Both the position numbers and the translations under genes were made by a program. The notes under the pieces were generated by a model. It did no database searches and was not told where the DNA came from. It was given only the letters and a program-made list of their open reading frames with translations. This document shows, in pieces, positions 62,558 to 64,000 of a stretch of 64,000 bases of DNA (within the stretch, counting starts at the first letter, position 1; every line of letters starts with the position of its first letter). This DNA comes from Candolleomyces eurysporus. Taxonomy: Eukaryota; Basidiomycota; Agaricomycetes; Agaricales; Psathyrellaceae. The stretch lies in NCBI GenBank assembly GCA_027579435.1, contig JANBPK010000866.1, forward strand, positions 1-64,000, written 5' to 3'.

Positions 62558-64000
62558 TCAACCCTGCTCCTGCTCCGCGCTACCATTACCCGACAGAGAG
62601 TCTTGCTCTTGCTGGTGCTTGGGCTGCTTCCAACTCCAAACCTCAATAACACCTTTCCCATCCTTCTCAAGCCCACCCACAACGATCCTCTTTTCATCCA
62701 CCAGGATGGTGTTTACTTTCTCTATAGACGTGACGTTCCCTTGCCAGAGCTGCTTGAGTATAGCTCTCCCGTCGTTCGCTTGGGAGTCGTAGATCAACTC
62801 GTACTGCGTGATCACACCCAACATGGTGGATATCGTCAGGATTCGCGGTTCGTATGTCACCACTGCACCGGATTGTGCGTTTACGGCGACGACGTTGGGT
62901 TGCGAGAACGCTCTGGTTAAGGAGGGACGAGGCGTTAGATACACCATCTCACATCGAACACTCTACAGCGATGGAAGCTCGGACTCACAAAGCAACGATG
63001 GGCCCTTCAGCCACCTTGAGAGCTAACATCTCTTCCCTGTTCAGTCCACCCCATTTCTTCGATTTCTTTTTCGAAGGATGTTTTTCGCCACCGAAGAAGA
63101 TGCATAGTCGGCCGTCGGCTGTACCTACAGCGAGGACTCCCGTAGGTGAGAGAGCGGCGGCGACGACGAAGGGCGGGGACAATGAGACGCCGGCCTCTGC
63201 GAGTGTTGCGTCTGCAGGACGAGGTTGAGTATAGTGGATTCCGATTTCCGGTATGGATGNGGGAACGTACCCATTTTGGCTTCGGAGAGGAGCTCATCTT
63301 TGGTAAAATCAATGTGTCTGACCGAGGTGTCGTACCCTGCGGATACCAGCTCCTTCGCTCTGTCTCCGATGAATTGGACTGAGCTGCAGATCTAGGACAG
63401 GATGAGATTCGATGGATGCTCATCAGAAAGGAAAAAAAGTGAAGCCACTCACACTGTCGTGCTTTTGCTTCAGTTTCGTCAAAGATCCGGAAGTCAGGTC
63501 GATAATGCCGATAATCCCTGAATCCAGGCCGAACGCAAGGTGGCTCTTGTTTCCATTAAGCGAAAGCTTACTGCGACAAAGCCAGGTTAGCCTTGGCTCC
63601 CGTGCACAGACAACTCAAGATGGGGTATATTACAGACCTGGTTGACTAGATCGTCTTCTGTCTCTCCGACAGAAATTGTTCCGAGAGCGTCCTCGAGTGT
63701 TTGAATCATTTTAGAAGAGTCGAGTTTGAATTTCGAGATCTATGATTGAATCCCGGCTGAATGGGTGACCTCGAGTTGGAACTGTCCGTGCATACCATGC
63801 TACCATGAGCTACCCAAGCATCCCGAAGCTCCGAGCCTGATCTTTTGACGCAGATAATGGACGAAACCTCTCCGTTCAGATTCCGGATTGCTTTTACGAC
63901 CTTGTCGGTCGACAGATCGTACACGCGAAGCGAACCGTCATCTATAAACGGATCAGGATGAGTTGGTTGTGGTCATCGAGGATCAACTCTCACCTGAACC
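62558..64000 (-). CDS. WD40-repeat protein, 5' end outside window
   Basis: Multi-exon minus-strand gene running off the right edge. Recognisable beta-propeller pieces in transcript order are YDLSTDKVVKAIRNLNGEVS; LSLNGNKSHLAFGLDSGIIG followed by IIDLTSGSL; SVQFIGDRAKELVSAGYDTS; ALSPTGVLAVGTADGRLCIF; and a last blade VEVWSWKQ-like (GVIEVWSWKQPK), with stop at 62558. Introns of about 50-60 nt are visible, for example GTACGTTCCC...CCTGCAG around 63215-63270, which contains the N at 63260, and one before MVYLTPRPSLTRAF. A Lys-rich loop (KHPSKKKSKKWGG) interrupts one blade. The order resembles WDR53-like proteins, but that assignment is tentative. It would be a scaffold protein. Confidence 0.75.

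Noticed and set aside
1..64000. CRISPR arrays, prokaryotic operons or ribosome binding sites
   Set aside because: No short regularly spaced repeats with unique spacers were seen, and genes have spliceosomal introns throughout, so prokaryotic features are not expected.
1..64000. tRNA or rRNA genes
   Set aside because: Several TTCGAA-like strings were checked by eye (for example near 51790 and 53305), but none is framed by a cloverleaf-compatible acceptor stem and none matches conserved rRNA blocks.

Overview
The window looks like a chromosomal segment of a mushroom-forming basidiomycete (Agaricomycetes). Genes are split by 48-70 nt GT-AG introns. The families are typical of that group: FunK1-type kinase, DUF6589 proteins, short NACHT NTPases, lineage-expanded F-box/LRR proteins and a seven-helix membrane protein family. 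About half of the sequence (1-30 kb) is transposon-derived and decaying; the rest (30-64 kb) is gene-rich with recent local duplications.

Layout. 1-5.9 kb: an LTR-like repeat, a ~225 bp tandem repeat, a minus-strand zinc-knuckle/coiled-coil gene and a divergent plus-strand gene built of tiny phase-1 exons. 6.0-15.1 kb: what I read as one DNA element (6004-15084) flanked by the direct repeat CCATCTCGT. It holds only two convergent genes, a RecQ-like helicase and a DUF6589 protein. The DUF6589 gene is split by a nested Tc1/mariner-type element (11164-14388) that sits at a TA dinucleotide. 15.1-24 kb: hairpin repeats, an F-box fragment, LTR-like repeats, a truncated hypothetical gene, an alternative NADH dehydrogenase and a second truncated DUF6589-type gene. 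24.3-29.0 kb: a large transposase-like gene with AT-hooks, a DUF6729-like zinc region, DDE-type acidic residues and an embedded DEDDy 3'-5' exonuclease domain. 30.7-36.4 kb: a tandem segmental duplication carrying dynactin p27 and a 7TM gene; the second dynactin copy is dead. 37-48 kb: a FunK1 remnant, a four-helix membrane protein, the vacuolar lipase Atg15 and two F-box/LRR paralogs. 48.5-62.5 kb: an array of minus-strand F-box genes alternating with 5' pieces of a plus-strand Tim17-family gene, of which only the last copy is full. A NACHT gene and a small Mutator-like element with a 9-bp target duplication are inserted in it. The window ends inside a WD40 gene.

Themes. In the transposon-type ORFs nearly every in-frame stop is TGA, as expected from CGA-to-TGA decay at methylated CpG. 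Several other apparent frameshifts coincide with single N characters beside homopolymers and vanish when the N is dropped, so they are probably assembly artefacts. Exon-intron models were derived by eye from frame, splice motifs and family expectation; nothing was searched or aligned computationally.
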